Assembly (NCBI GenBank): GCA_009735695.1
Contig: SRSL01000003.1
Span: forward strand, 310,001 to 374,000
From: Christiangramia bathymodioli
Lineage (GTDB): Bacteria > Bacteroidota > Bacteroidia > Flavobacteriales > Flavobacteriaceae
Direction of reading: 5' to 3'
DNA: 64,000 nucleotides
Part shown: positions 9,056 to 17,361 of the stretch, piece after piece
Layout: each line of letters opens with the position of its first letter
Numbering within the stretch: the stretch's first letter is position 1
Made by a program: the position numbers and the translations under genes
Notes under the pieces: model-generated
Databases searched by the model: none
What the model was told of the DNA's origin: nothing
Seen by the model: the letters and a program-made list of their open reading frames with translations, nothing else

Positions 9056-9682
9056 ATGCTTTGCAGTTTATGCTTCGGTAATACCCTTAAAACATCTGTC
9101 ATCAATCAAAAGGAGTATTTACAATGCCTAAACTGCAAAGCTATTTTTTTGGCTTCCCGGCATTATCTGCTACCCTCTGAGGAAAAGGCGCGTTATGAAG
9201 CTCATAACAATGATGTTACCGATCCCGGGTACCGCGAATTTGTAAAACCCGTGGTTGAAGAGATCCTAAAGCAGCATTCTGCAGATTCGCTGGGCTTGGA
9301 TTATGGTTGTGGTACAGGCCCGGTAATTTCCCATGAACTCTCCAAGAAAGGATACCAGACAGTACTCTTCGACCCCTTTTTTAATCCTGATGACAGCGTC
9401 CTGGAAAGAAGTTTCGACTATATCATTTGTTGTGAAGTGATGGAGCATTTTCAGCATCCAATGGCTGAATTTCAGAAATTGAGATCAATACTTCGACCTG
9501 GCGGAAAACTCTATTGCAAAACTTCCTTATATTCTGAAGATATCGATTTTGAAAACTGGTACTATAAAGATGATGCTACCCATGTCACCTTTTATACAAC
9601 AGAAGCTTTGGAACACTTGAAAAATCGAGTGGGATTCTCTGGCCTCGAGATCATGCCGGAGCTAATCGTCTTTACTCGATAG
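9056..9682 (+). CDS. Class I SAM-dependent methyltransferase with N-terminal zinc ribbon
   Basis: This 208-residue protein starts with two Cys pairs (CSLC at 3-6 and CLNC about 20 residues on), a likely zinc ribbon, followed by a Rossmann methyltransferase with SAM-binding motif I GLDYGCGTGP near residue 80, an acidic strand-2 end (VLFDPF) and ICCEVMEHFQHP near 124. The layout matches small methyltransferases of the Methyltransf_23/type 11 group. The substrate is unknown; the zinc ribbon suggests a nucleic acid or protein target. It lies three bases after the DUF349 gene and its stop abuts that of the convergent mazG. Confidence 0.85.
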   Translation: MLCSLCFGNTLKTSVINQKEYLQCLNCKAIFLASRHYLLPSEEKARYEAHNNDVTDPGYREFVKPVVEEILKQHSADSLGLDYGCGTGPVISHELSKKGYQTVLFDPFFNPDDSVLERSFDYIICCEVMEHFQHPMAEFQKLRSILRPGGKLYCKTSLYSEDIDFENWYYKDDATHVTFYTTEALEHLKNRVGFSGLEIMPELIVFTR

Positions 9683-10456
9683 TTACATTTTTTTCGCTTC
9701 GTTCCAGAAAATATCCATTTCTGCGAGCGTCATATCCTTCAGCTCCTTATTCTTTTCCCGGGCCTTTTTTTCAAGATACTGAAACCTGTGAATAAACTTT
9801 TTATTGGTTCGCTCCAGGGCGTTCTCCGGATTCACTTTCAGAAATCTGGCATAATTGATCATAGAAAACAGTACATCGCCAAATTCGGCTTCTATTTCAT
9901 TCCTATTATCGGATTCCACTTCATGTTGAAGTTCTTCCAGTTCCTCCTTCAGTTTTTCAAAAACCTGCTGCGGCTCTTCCCAGTCGAAACCTACTCCGGC
10001 AACCTTATCCTGGATCCTGTTGGCTTTTACCATGGCGGGTAGACTTCGTGGCACACCTTCCAGCACGCTTTTCTTACCTTCCTTGAGTTTCAGGTTTTCC
10101 CAGTTCTTCTTAACCTCTTCTTCATCGGCCACCTCAACATCTCCATAAATGTGAGGATGCCGATCGATCAATTTGTCACAGATCGTGTTCGCCACATCGG
10201 CAATGTCGAAATCCCTGGTCTCGCTACCGATTTTCGCATAGAAAACCAGGTGTAAAAGCACATCTCCAAGCTCCTTTTTGATCTCTTCCATATCCCTGTC
10301 CAGGATTGCATCCCCTAATTCATAGGTTTCCTCGATAGTAAGATGCCGAAGGGATTCCATGGTTTGCTTACGATCCCAGGGGCATTGCTCCCTTAGTTCG
10401 TCCATGATGGTAAGTAATCTGTCAAAAGCTTTAAGCTGGTCTTCTCTGGAATTCAT
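9683..10456 (-). CDS. mazG: Nucleoside triphosphate pyrophosphohydrolase MazG
   Basis: A 257-residue two-domain MazG, which hydrolyses (d)NTPs to NMP and pyrophosphate and is thought to clean the nucleotide pool. The first domain has the EExxE...ExxD metal-binding set in TIEETYELGDAI and EEIKKELGDVLLHLVFYAK; the second repeats it in LKEELEELQHEV and EIEAEFGDVLFSMINYAR. EQCPWDRKQTMESL is the usual N-terminal MazG block. Its stop lies directly against that of the convergent methyltransferase with no base between. An exact -7 match in reverse (CAAAAATA, 10471-10478) lies just upstream, which would leave a very short leader. Confidence 0.95.
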   Translation of the reverse strand: MNSREDQLKAFDRLLTIMDELREQCPWDRKQTMESLRHLTIEETYELGDAILDRDMEEIKKELGDVLLHLVFYAKIGSETRDFDIADVANTICDKLIDRHPHIYGDVEVADEEEVKKNWENLKLKEGKKSVLEGVPRSLPAMVKANRIQDKVAGVGFDWEEPQQVFEKLKEELEELQHEVESDNRNEIEAEFGDVLFSMINYARFLKVNPENALERTNKKFIHRFQYLEKKAREKNKELKDMTLAEMDIFWNEAKKM

Positions 10457-10514
10457 GAAAAAGATTTTTTCAAAAATACCATTTCAGAATCGGACTTTAA
10501 CCGCTAACTGCAAA

Positions 10515-10919
10515 TTATTGTTTGGTGTACCTGTAGATACAGGCTTCTATGCAGCCAGGGTAACTGATCTCCATTTCAAAAGCAGTAAGCTTAAGAACCC
10601 TAAAAGTCTGCTGAGAATTCCCTGATTCATTAGCACAATTAAGAGTCAGTCTTTCTGCTTCCAGGTCCAGATCAAAGCTTCCAGACTGGCAATTCCCTCC
10701 AGAGGCCTGAAAAGTAGCATCGGTTTTGAACACATATTCAATACCACCTTCAACAGGCTGCCAGGTGGTTTCCCCGCCGGGGCTTACATAGGCTTCAGTA
10801 AGTTTCCAGGTTCCGGCAATATTCTGGACCGACAGGTCAATAATTTTCAAAGGTTCATCGGCTCTGTTACACGCCTGGTTAAGAAACAGGATCGAAATGA
10901 TTAGCACCAGGTTTTTCAT
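10515..10919 (-). CDS. Small lipoprotein, lipocalin-like
   Basis: This 134-residue protein starts MKNLVLIISILFLNQACNRAD, a lipoprotein signal with the lipid-attachment Cys at residue 17 followed by charged residues. The mature part contains IAGTWKLTEAY near residue 35, a pattern seen in lipocalin-like small lipoproteins of Bacteroidota, and four further Cys (NCQSG, LNCANE, GCIEAC) that may form disulfides. I set the start at 10919; a longer frame runs upstream through the tRNA-His gene and is not credible. Function is unknown. Confidence 0.75.
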   Translation of the reverse strand: MKNLVLIISILFLNQACNRADEPLKIIDLSVQNIAGTWKLTEAYVSPGGETTWQPVEGGIEYVFKTDATFQASGGNCQSGSFDLDLEAERLTLNCANESGNSQQTFRVLKLTAFEMEISYPGCIEACIYRYTKQ

Positions 10920-10977
10920 AGCATTTAAAATTGGTCTCCTTATCCAGATGCTAATTTCCCTGAAAGGTTGCGTAAAC

Positions 10978-11008
10978 AAAAAAAGTCCTTCATTTCTGAA
11001 GGACTTTT
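10978..11008 (-). terminator. Rho-independent terminator of tRNA-His
   Basis: Read on the minus strand, a 12-bp stem (AAAAGTCCTTCA / TGAAGGACTTTT) closes a GAAA tetraloop and is followed by a run of seven T. It starts eight bases after the tRNA 3' end. Confidence 0.85.
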
Positions 11009-11015
11009 GCTTTTG

Positions 11016-11090
11016 GGTGGATGATGGGTTTCGAACCCACGACCTCTGGAACCACAATCCAGCGCTCTAACCAGCTGAGCTACAACCACC
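11016..11090 (-). tRNA. tRNA-His (anticodon GTG)
   Basis: Read on the minus strand from GGTGGTTGTAGCTCAG, the sequence folds as a tRNA with D-arm GCTC/GAGC, anticodon stem CTGGA/TCCAG around loop TTGTGGT (anticodon GTG), and T-arm GTGGG/CCCAT around TTCGAAA. The extra 5' G (G-1) opposite C73 is the hallmark of tRNA-His. One T:T mismatch is seen in the acceptor stem. CCA is not encoded. It has its own promoter and terminator. Confidence 0.95.
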
Positions 11091-11106
11091 ATTTGATTAG
11101 CGGTTG

Positions 11107-11137
11107 CAAATGTAAGTTATTTCAACAATTTCGCAAA
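11107..11137 (-). promoter_or_regulatory. Promoter of tRNA-His
   Basis: On the minus strand TTTG (11137-11134) is followed after 19 bases by TACATTTG (11114-11107), a full match to the Bacteroidota -33/-7 consensus. Transcription would begin about ten bases before the mature tRNA 5' end. Confidence 0.75.
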
Positions 11138-11150
11138 GAAAAAATTTCAA

Positions 11151-11867
11151 TTAAATAAGATCGAATACCGAATCTACCGCTACATGTCTTTCTACCGTAA
11201 AGCCTTCAGCATGCTCGGTACCCACCAGTCTTCCCAGGTCTCGAGCACGGTAAGTAATGCTATCCAGAAAGTTACTACTTGAAATGGGGGTTTCCGGTTC
11301 CTTGCTGTTTTCATCATAGAACTGGGATCGATAAGCCAGGACCGATTCGAGTTTTTTATCCATATATCCCGAAATATCCACAACAAAATCGGGCTTTAGG
11401 TTTTTCCATTGAATATAATGAAACACCTGCTTTGGTCTCCAGGCTTTCTGGCTCTCTCCATTCCTGATGGTTTCGATCTTGCGGAGTCCGCTCAAAAAAC
11501 AGGCTTCGCTAACCAGTCTTGCTCCTTTTCCGTGATCGATATGCCGGTCTTCTACGGCATTACAAAGAACGATCTCGGGCCTGTATTTCCTTATTATCTT
11601 AATGATCTCCAGTTTGTGGGAGGTGTTATTTTCAAAAAAAGCATCGCTGAATTCCAGGTTTTCACGTACCGAAACACCGAGGATCTCGGCGGCGGCCTTC
11701 GCTTCTTTCTCTCTGATCTCTGCAGTTCCCCGCGTTCCCAGCTCTCCCCGGGTAAGGTCCAGGATACCTACTTTTTTTCCTCGATCTACTTCTTTTGCAA
11801 TGGTTCCTGAGCAGCTTAATTCCACATCATCTGGATGGGAGCCTACTGCCAGTATATCTAATTTCAT
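11151..11867 (-). CDS. bshB1: Bacillithiol biosynthesis deacetylase BshB1
   Basis: A 238-residue PIG-L/LmbE-type zinc deacetylase that removes the acetyl group from GlcNAc-malate in bacillithiol synthesis. The zinc motif HPDD is at residues 11-14 (AVGSHPDDVELSCSG), and a later ligand is in EDRHIDHGKGA. TRGELGTRGT is typical of BshB1. I start at the second ATG (11867) because MKLDILAVGSHPDD is the family N-terminus; a start 11 codons earlier is possible. The gene follows the PLP-dependent sulfur enzyme by 16 bases, consistent with thiol metabolism. Other bsh genes are not in the window. Confidence 0.93.
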   Translation of the reverse strand: MKLDILAVGSHPDDVELSCSGTIAKEVDRGKKVGILDLTRGELGTRGTAEIREKEAKAAAEILGVSVRENLEFSDAFFENNTSHKLEIIKIIRKYRPEIVLCNAVEDRHIDHGKGARLVSEACFLSGLRKIETIRNGESQKAWRPKQVFHYIQWKNLKPDFVVDISGYMDKKLESVLAYRSQFYDENSKEPETPISSSNFLDSITYRARDLGRLVGTEHAEGFTVERHVAVDSVFDLI

Positions 11868-11883
11868 ATTGTTAGGTGTATTG

Positions 11884-13032
11884 TTATTTAAATTTTTCAA
11901 GGGCCTGAGTCAGGTCTTCCTTAAGATCTTCAAAATCCTCGATTCCTACTGAAAATCTTAAAAGTCCGTCTTTAATGCCCTGCTTCTCTCTTTCCTCAGG
12001 GCTTAATAAACCATGAGAGGTCTTCGAAGGTAACAGGATGGTACTCTCCACGCCCGCAAGACTCATGGAAGGTTTTATCAGGTTCAGCTCTTTCATAAAA
12101 GCAGACGCATTGATAGTATCTTTCAATTCAAAAGACATCATGCCACCAAAAGCTTTCATTTGTCTTTTAGCAAGTTCATATTCCGGATGATCTTTTAACC
12201 CGGGATAGTAAACTTTCGAGATCGAATCATGAGCTGCAAGATATTTTGCCAGCTCAAGGGCATTTTCATTCTGAGCCTTTACCCGTATCCCCATGGTTTT
12301 TAAGCTACGCTCGAGTAACCAAACCGTATAATCGCTTAGATTTCCTCCAAGATTTTTCGCAAGCTGGCGCACACGATCTATATATTCGCTACTAGAGATC
12401 ACGGTACCGGCTAGAATATCACTATGACCTCCCATATATTTGGTTGCTGAATGTATCACGATATCGATTCCGAAATCAAGCGGATTCTGGTTTACCGGAG
12501 AAGCGAAGGTATTATCGATCATACTAACCAGCCCGTGTTTTTTGGCCAGTTTGGCCACCCCTTCCATATCGGTTAATTTCATCAACGGATTGGATGGAGA
12601 CTCAATATAAATGAGCTTGGTATTTTCTTTAATTTCAGCTTCAAGGGAATCAACCGCAGAATCTTTGGCAAAACTGTATTCTATACCGAATTTGTGAAAT
12701 TCTTCGGTCACCAGATTAGTGGTTCCTCCATATAACGCATCCTGGAAGACCACATGATCTCCGGAATGCAAAAATGCCATTAGGGTATTGGAAATTGCCG
12801 ACATCCCACTTCCGAAGATGAGGGCATCCTCCCCATGTTCAAGGGCCGCCATTTTTTTGGCCAGCGCCACCTGATTAGGCGTGTTGAAATACCTTGGATA
12901 TCTTTTAACTTCTACTTCTTCAAAAACATAAGAAGTAGACATATATAACGGAGAAACGGCTCCCTGGTATTCCTTATCTTCCAGTTCGCCAGTATGAGTA
13001 CAAATCGTGTTGATCCCTTTGGATGTAGACAT
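11884..13032 (-). CDS. Cys/Met metabolism PLP enzyme (cystathionine gamma-synthase/lyase family)
   Basis: This 382-residue fold-type I PLP enzyme belongs to the trans-sulfuration family. SATKYMGGHSD holds the PLP lysine at residue 198, LIYIESPSNP and MIDNTFASPVNQNP form the cofactor pocket, and YPGLKDHPEYELAKRQM and SLAGVESTILLPSKTSHG are family blocks near the C-terminus. Cystathionine gamma-synthase, gamma-lyase and methionine gamma-lyase cannot be told apart safely. It is the first gene of a pair with bshB1 and is divergent from the alcohol dehydrogenase across 170 bases. No SAM riboswitch fold is seen upstream. Confidence 0.9.
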   Translation of the reverse strand: MSTSKGINTICTHTGELEDKEYQGAVSPLYMSTSYVFEEVEVKRYPRYFNTPNQVALAKKMAALEHGEDALIFGSGMSAISNTLMAFLHSGDHVVFQDALYGGTTNLVTEEFHKFGIEYSFAKDSAVDSLEAEIKENTKLIYIESPSNPLMKLTDMEGVAKLAKKHGLVSMIDNTFASPVNQNPLDFGIDIVIHSATKYMGGHSDILAGTVISSSEYIDRVRQLAKNLGGNLSDYTVWLLERSLKTMGIRVKAQNENALELAKYLAAHDSISKVYYPGLKDHPEYELAKRQMKAFGGMMSFELKDTINASAFMKELNLIKPSMSLAGVESTILLPSKTSHGLLSPEEREKQGIKDGLLRFSVGIEDFEDLKEDLTQALEKFK

Positions 13033-13202
13033 AAATCAATTTTGAATTTTCGAGGCCCTAATGTACTAAGAATTCTGCTAAACTAATTCAACGCACTTTT
13101 CCGCACCTACATACATTCGTTAATTAAAGTTAAACAGGTTTCGAGGAACGTGCTCGTCCATGCTTTTTTAGGTAACTTTAAATTCGGAAAACAAAAAAGA
13201 TC

Positions 13203-14249
13203 ATGGAAAAAATTAGTGCATATGGAGCTCAGAAAAGCGACGCTGATCTTGAGCCGCTAAAAATTGAAAGGAGAGAACTTTTACCGAATGACGTGAAGAT
13301 CGAAATCGAATACTGTGGGGTTTGCCATAGTGATATTCACCAGGTAAGAAACGACTGGGGAAATAGCAAATACCCGGTGGTTCCGGGCCATGAGATCGTT
13401 GGCAGGGTGGTTGAAATTGGGAAAGATGTCAAAAACTTCAAGAAAGGAGAACTGGTCGCAGTAGGTTGCATGGTAGATTCCTGCCAGGAATGTGCTTCCT
13501 GTAAAGATGACCTCGAGCAATATTGTGAGAATGGAATGGTGGCGACCTATAACGGAAATGATAAACACCTGGGAGGACATACCTATGGAGGCTATTCAGA
13601 AATGATCACCGTAAGGGATAAATTCGTGCTAAAGGTTCCTGAAAATCTAGACACGGCCGCCGTAGCCCCATTGCTCTGCGCCGGGATCACAACCTGGTCT
13701 CCGCTAAGGCACTGGAAGGTAAAAAAAGGTGATAAAGTTGGAGTGGTTGGTCTTGGCGGACTTGGCCATATGGGTGTAAAGTTCGCTCATGCTTTGGGGG
13801 CTCACGTAGTGATGATCACCACTTCCCCCTCTAAGGCTGATGATGCCAAAAAACTGGGAGCCGATGAAGTCCTGATATCCAAAAATGAAGAGGAGATGAA
13901 AAAGCATCAGGCTAGTTTTGATTTTATACTGAACACGGTTCCTGTTGGCCACGATACCAATCCGTATATCGCATTGCTAAAAAGGGATGCCACAATGACC
14001 ATGGTTGGGGCGATCGATGAAATTGATGTTCACGGCGCCAATTTGATCATGGGTAGAAAAAGAGTTGCGGGCTCTTTGATTGGAGGGATCAAGGAAACCC
14101 AGGAAATGCTTGATTTCTGCGGAAAGCATAATATAGTTTCAGATATTGAAATGATCAAAATCCAGCAAATCAATGAAGCCTACGAGCGGGTGATCAATTC
14201 AGACGTTAAGTACCGCTTCGTCATCGATATGAAATCATTAAAGAATTAA
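13203..14249 (+). CDS. Zinc-dependent NAD(P)-alcohol dehydrogenase (YahK/CAD type)
   Basis: A 348-residue medium-chain dehydrogenase/reductase. Catalytic zinc ligands are Cys38 (CGVCHSD), His63-Glu64 (PGHEIVG) and Cys159; structural zinc ligands are Cys94, 97, 100 and 108. The Rossmann loop GLGGLGHMG lies near 183-191, followed by SPSKADDAKKLGAD. This pattern fits broad-specificity cinnamyl-alcohol/aldehyde reductases such as YahK that use NADPH. The PH-domain gene follows after five bases, so they probably share a message. Confidence 0.92.
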   Translation: MEKISAYGAQKSDADLEPLKIERRELLPNDVKIEIEYCGVCHSDIHQVRNDWGNSKYPVVPGHEIVGRVVEIGKDVKNFKKGELVAVGCMVDSCQECASCKDDLEQYCENGMVATYNGNDKHLGGHTYGGYSEMITVRDKFVLKVPENLDTAAVAPLLCAGITTWSPLRHWKVKKGDKVGVVGLGGLGHMGVKFAHALGAHVVMITTSPSKADDAKKLGADEVLISKNEEEMKKHQASFDFILNTVPVGHDTNPYIALLKRDATMTMVGAIDEIDVHGANLIMGRKRVAGSLIGGIKETQEMLDFCGKHNIVSDIEMIKIQQINEAYERVINSDVKYRFVIDMKSLKN

Positions 14250-14254
14250 TCATT

Positions 14255-14632
14255 ATGAGCATACTTTCTTCTCTTTTAGGGAACGCCGGAGCGATTGAGA
14301 AATCGAAACTTCAGGAAAAATATGGAAAATTACTTACCCCTTCTGAAGAGATTCAGGCGGGGTTCAAACTTATTCGCGACACTTTTATCTTCACGAACAA
14401 GCGGCTCATCCTGGTAGATGTGCAGGGATTAACAGGAAGCAAAGTTGAATACTTTTCGGTTTTGTACAAAAGCATTACCAGGTTCAGCGTGGAAACAGCA
14501 GGCAGTTTTGACCTGGATGCCGAACTGAAGATCTGGATCTCGGGAGAATCTACACCCTCCATTTCCAAAAGATTCAATAAAAAGGTAGATATCTATGAAG
14601 TTCAGAAACTGCTGGCTGAATTCACTTTATAG
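14255..14632 (+). CDS. Bacterial PH-domain protein (bPH_1)
   Basis: A 125-residue soluble protein with the bacterial pleckstrin-homology pattern: LTPSEEIQAGFKLIRDTFIF, FTNKRLILVDVQGLTGSK, then FSVLYKSITRFSVETAG and a C-terminal helix. The FTNKRLI segment is the clearest family mark. The family occurs widely with no agreed biochemical role. It lies five bases after the alcohol dehydrogenase and is closed by a strong terminator. Confidence 0.85.
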   Translation: MSILSSLLGNAGAIEKSKLQEKYGKLLTPSEEIQAGFKLIRDTFIFTNKRLILVDVQGLTGSKVEYFSVLYKSITRFSVETAGSFDLDAELKIWISGESTPSISKRFNKKVDIYEVQKLLAEFTL

Positions 14633-14651
14633 AACCAATCCTAATATTTAT

Positions 14652-14679
14652 AGCCATCTCGAATCGGGATGGCTTTTTT
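14652..14679 (+). terminator. Terminator after the adh - PH-domain operon
   Basis: AGCCATC / GATGGCT outer stem with an inner CGA/TCG pair, followed by six to seven T. It lies 20 bases after the PH-domain stop. Confidence 0.85.
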
Positions 14680-14717
14680 ATTAAGGTGGGTATGAAGCTA
14701 TTTCCTGCTCGACTTCA

Positions 14718-14725
14718 TATCTTTG
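14718..14725 (+). promoter_or_regulatory. -7 element (TATCTTTG) of hutI-hutG
   Basis: Exact TAnnTTTG match lying between the preceding terminator and the hutI ATG at 14764. It predicts a leader of about 30 bases. A -33 TTG at proper spacing is not clear. Confidence 0.5.
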
Positions 14726-14763
14726 TTTTTTAGCTTTTGTTGAACGACCAAAGAATCCAAAAA

Positions 14764-15999
14764 ATGAAGACACTGCTAACCAATATTAAAGATCTGCTCC
14801 AGGTTAGAGAACCAGATATCCTCAAAGTTTCAGGGGCTGAAATGAAGGAATTACCTGGAATTAAGAACGCCTGGCTGTTAATTGAAGATGATCGAATCGC
14901 CGATTTCGGGCATATGGACCAGCTTGGAAAACTGGATGCCGATGAGCGAATCGATTGTTCCGGAAAGATCGTGCTGCCTACCTGGTGCGATTCGCATACC
15001 CATATCGTATATGCAGGTAACCGGGAGCAGGAATTCGCAGATCGTATCAATGGCTTAAGTTATGAGGAGATCGCCAATCGAGGCGGCGGAATTCTGAATA
15101 GTGCCCAAACTCTGCAGGAAACTTCGGAAGAGGAAATCTATCAACAATCGGCCAAAAGACTGGAAGAGGTCATGCAACTAGGCACCGGTGCGGTGGAGAT
15201 CAAATCTGGTTATGGCCTTTCTGAAGAAGCCGAACTGAAAATGCTTCGGGTAATTCGTAAACTGAAGGAAAACTATGAGCTCCCTGTAAAAGCAACCTTT
15301 CTCGGTGCGCATGCAATTCCGAAGGAATACAAAGAAAAACCTGCGGCTTATATGGACCTGGTGATAGATGAGATTCTGCCGAAAGTAGCTGAACAAAATC
15401 TGGCGGAATATATCGATATCTTTTGCGAGAAAGGCTATTTCAGTGTAGACGATACGCATCGGCTATTAAGCGCGGCAAAAGAATACGGATTAAAGCCCAA
15501 AATACATGTAAATCAATTCAACTCGATAGGCGGCGTAAAGGCCGGAGTTGAGCACAATGCTCTAAGTGTGGATCACCTGGAGGTCATGAAAAAGGAAGAT
15601 ATCAAGGTCCTGAAGGGTACTAATACGATGCCCGTGGCACTTCCCTCCTGCTCGCTCTTTTTAAGCATACCCTATACCCCGGCAAGAGAAATCATGGAAG
15701 CTGGATTACCTTTAGCCCTCGCTACCGATTTTAACCCCGGCAGCACCCCCAGTGGAAATATGAACCTGGTAGTTTCCCTTGCCTGCATCAAAATGAAAAT
15801 GACCCCGGAAGAAGCTATCAATGCGGCCACTCTCAATGGGGCCTATGCTATGGAATTGAGCGAGGAATATGGAAGTATTACCAGGCAAAAAAAGGCTAAT
15901 TTCATAATTACCAAAGAAATCCCATCTTATACGTTCCTGCCTTACGCTTTTGGAACCAATTCTATTGAATCGGTTTATATCAATGGTAAAAAGATCTGA
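14764..15999 (+). CDS. hutI: Imidazolonepropionase
   Basis: A 411-residue amidohydrolase that opens 4-imidazolone-5-propionate to N-formimino-glutamate in histidine breakdown. Metal-binding residues are visible in WCDSHTHIVYAG, VKATFLGAHAIP, KIHVNQFNS and ALATDFNPGS. GREQEFADR-like sequence (NREQEFADRINGLSYEEIANRGGGI) follows the first motif, as in HutI. I start at the ATG because it gives the family length and sits 40 bases after the -7 element; in-frame TTG codons at 14737 and 14740 are less likely. hutG starts two bases after the stop; hutH and hutU are not in the window. Confidence 0.95.
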   Translation: MKTLLTNIKDLLQVREPDILKVSGAEMKELPGIKNAWLLIEDDRIADFGHMDQLGKLDADERIDCSGKIVLPTWCDSHTHIVYAGNREQEFADRINGLSYEEIANRGGGILNSAQTLQETSEEEIYQQSAKRLEEVMQLGTGAVEIKSGYGLSEEAELKMLRVIRKLKENYELPVKATFLGAHAIPKEYKEKPAAYMDLVIDEILPKVAEQNLAEYIDIFCEKGYFSVDDTHRLLSAAKEYGLKPKIHVNQFNSIGGVKAGVEHNALSVDHLEVMKKEDIKVLKGTNTMPVALPSCSLFLSIPYTPAREIMEAGLPLALATDFNPGSTPSGNMNLVVSLACIKMKMTPEEAINAATLNGAYAMELSEEYGSITRQKKANFIITKEIPSYTFLPYAFGTNSIESVYINGKKI

Positions 16000-16000
16000 T

Positions 16001-16990
16001 ATGAGCGGAATAAAATTTTGCAAAAAGGAACACATTCATCGAATGATCGCCTTCAGAAAAGGAGAGGTGAAATTCGGAGAAAAGATCCAGTTCGTTTCCA
16101 GCCTGGAGGAGCTGAAACAACATTCTTCCAAATATGTTATTCTGGGAATTTCAGAAGATATCGGGGTGAGAGCCAATCACGGGAAAGCAGGAACTTCTGA
16201 AGCATGGAACAGCTTTTTATCTGCATTTGTCAACATCCAGGTAAACCGATTCAACGATCCCGAAAACTGTATTCTCCTTGGGGAATTGGAGCTTAGGGAC
16301 CTGATGGAAAAAGCCTCCTTTATTGATGACACAGATCCGAACTATTATATCAAACTTGGAGATATGGTAAAAAAGATCGATGTGATCCTTTCAGAAGTTA
16401 TTGAACAGATCATTAGCGCCAAAAAGATCCCTGTCGTGATCGGGGGCGGCCATAATAATAGCTACGGAAACATCAAAGGCGCAGCCAAAGCTTTTAGCCG
16501 GCCTGTGAATGTGATCAATATCGATGCGCATACCGATCTGCGACAATTGGAACACCGGCATAGCGGCAATGGTTTTAGTTATGCCATCGAAGGCCAATTC
16601 CTGAAAGACTATCACATTTTTGGCCTGCATAAGAATTATACTCCGGAGTATATTTTCGAGCAAATGCATGCTTCAGAAACCATTAAATATTCTCTTTTCG
16701 AAGATCTAGCCGGTTCGCCTGAGCAGCTGAATTCTGAATTTAAAAAGGCCCTTGATTTTACGGCCCGTTCCAGCTTCGGATTCGAACTCGATTGCGATGC
16801 CATCGCCCATTTTCCAAGTAGCGCAAGTTCACCTGCGGGTTTCAGCCTGGAACAGGTAAGGAATTTTGTAAACCTCGTAGCTGAAAATGAAAATTGCTGC
16901 TATTTCCATATTTGTGAGGCTGCGCCAACTGATAATTCTCGTGTAGGAAAAGCGTTGAGCTACCTGGTTAGCGATTTCATCAGGAATTAG
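16001..16990 (+). CDS. hutG: Formimidoylglutamase-type ureohydrolase
   Basis: A 329-residue arginase/agmatinase-fold enzyme. Manganese ligands are seen in GGGHNNSYGN (His), NIDAHTDLR (Asp, His, Asp) and FELDCDAIAHFPSS (two Asp). In this position after hutI it should split N-formimino-L-glutamate to glutamate and formamide. The start is the ATG one base after the hutI stop; the frame extends upstream inside hutI but that is not needed. Its stop lies eight bases from that of the convergent DUF1622 gene. Confidence 0.88.
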   Translation: MSGIKFCKKEHIHRMIAFRKGEVKFGEKIQFVSSLEELKQHSSKYVILGISEDIGVRANHGKAGTSEAWNSFLSAFVNIQVNRFNDPENCILLGELELRDLMEKASFIDDTDPNYYIKLGDMVKKIDVILSEVIEQIISAKKIPVVIGGGHNNSYGNIKGAAKAFSRPVNVINIDAHTDLRQLEHRHSGNGFSYAIEGQFLKDYHIFGLHKNYTPEYIFEQMHASETIKYSLFEDLAGSPEQLNSEFKKALDFTARSSFGFELDCDAIAHFPSSASSPAGFSLEQVRNFVNLVAENENCCYFHICEAAPTDNSRVGKALSYLVSDFIRN

Positions 16991-16998
16991 GGGATTTA

Positions 16999-17361
16999 TT
17001 ACCTATCAAGTCTTTTTTCATCTGATTTTCGCTGCCAGGGGAAGCGGCCTTCTATTTCCAGTTCAATAGAGAGGCTTAAAAAAGTACGTATCAAGACGAT
17101 CACTCCCAGGGTGATCACCTTATCGAGGCTTGGCTCGGTTACTACGGTGGCGATTATATCTGCGGCGACCAGGATCTCCAGCCCAAGTAAGATGCCTTTA
17201 CCTAGTTCCTGCCTGAGCAGCCTGTAAGAACGTTGGCTCGAATCCTGTTTTGCCAGTATGTATTTAGAAAGGGCCAGGATCGTCCCTATAATGATTGTAA
17301 GGACGCCGATAGCTTCTATAATTCTCGCCGTGTATTCGATATATAGTTCGATATTTTCCAT
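16999..17361 (-). CDS. DUF1622 membrane protein
   Basis: A 120-residue protein with three hydrophobic segments (residues about 10-30, 55-72 and 80-98) and the family marks RQELGKGILLGLEILVAADIIATV and VLIRTFLSLSIELEIEGR. DUF1622 proteins are small inner-membrane proteins of unknown function. Its ATG shares its A with the TAA stop of the trehalase gene (TAATG), so translation is coupled to trehalase, although no functional link is known. Confidence 0.85.
   Translation of the reverse strand: MENIELYIEYTARIIEAIGVLTIIIGTILALSKYILAKQDSSQRSYRLLRQELGKGILLGLEILVAADIIATVVTEPSLDKVITLGVIVLIRTFLSLSIELEIEGRFPWQRKSDEKRLDR

Noticed and set aside
10920-11057. Upstream extension of the lipocalin-like lipoprotein frame
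   Set aside because: It runs through the terminator and tRNA-His gene; the lipoprotein signal begins cleanly at 10919.
13033-13202. SAM riboswitch before the trans-sulfuration enzyme
   Set aside because: No SAM-I or SAM-II core pattern could be recognised on the minus strand; the region looks like an ordinary divergent promoter.
15950-16000. Longer N-terminus of HutG starting inside hutI
   Set aside because: It would overlap hutI in another frame; the ATG at 16001 gives the usual length and a one-base gap.
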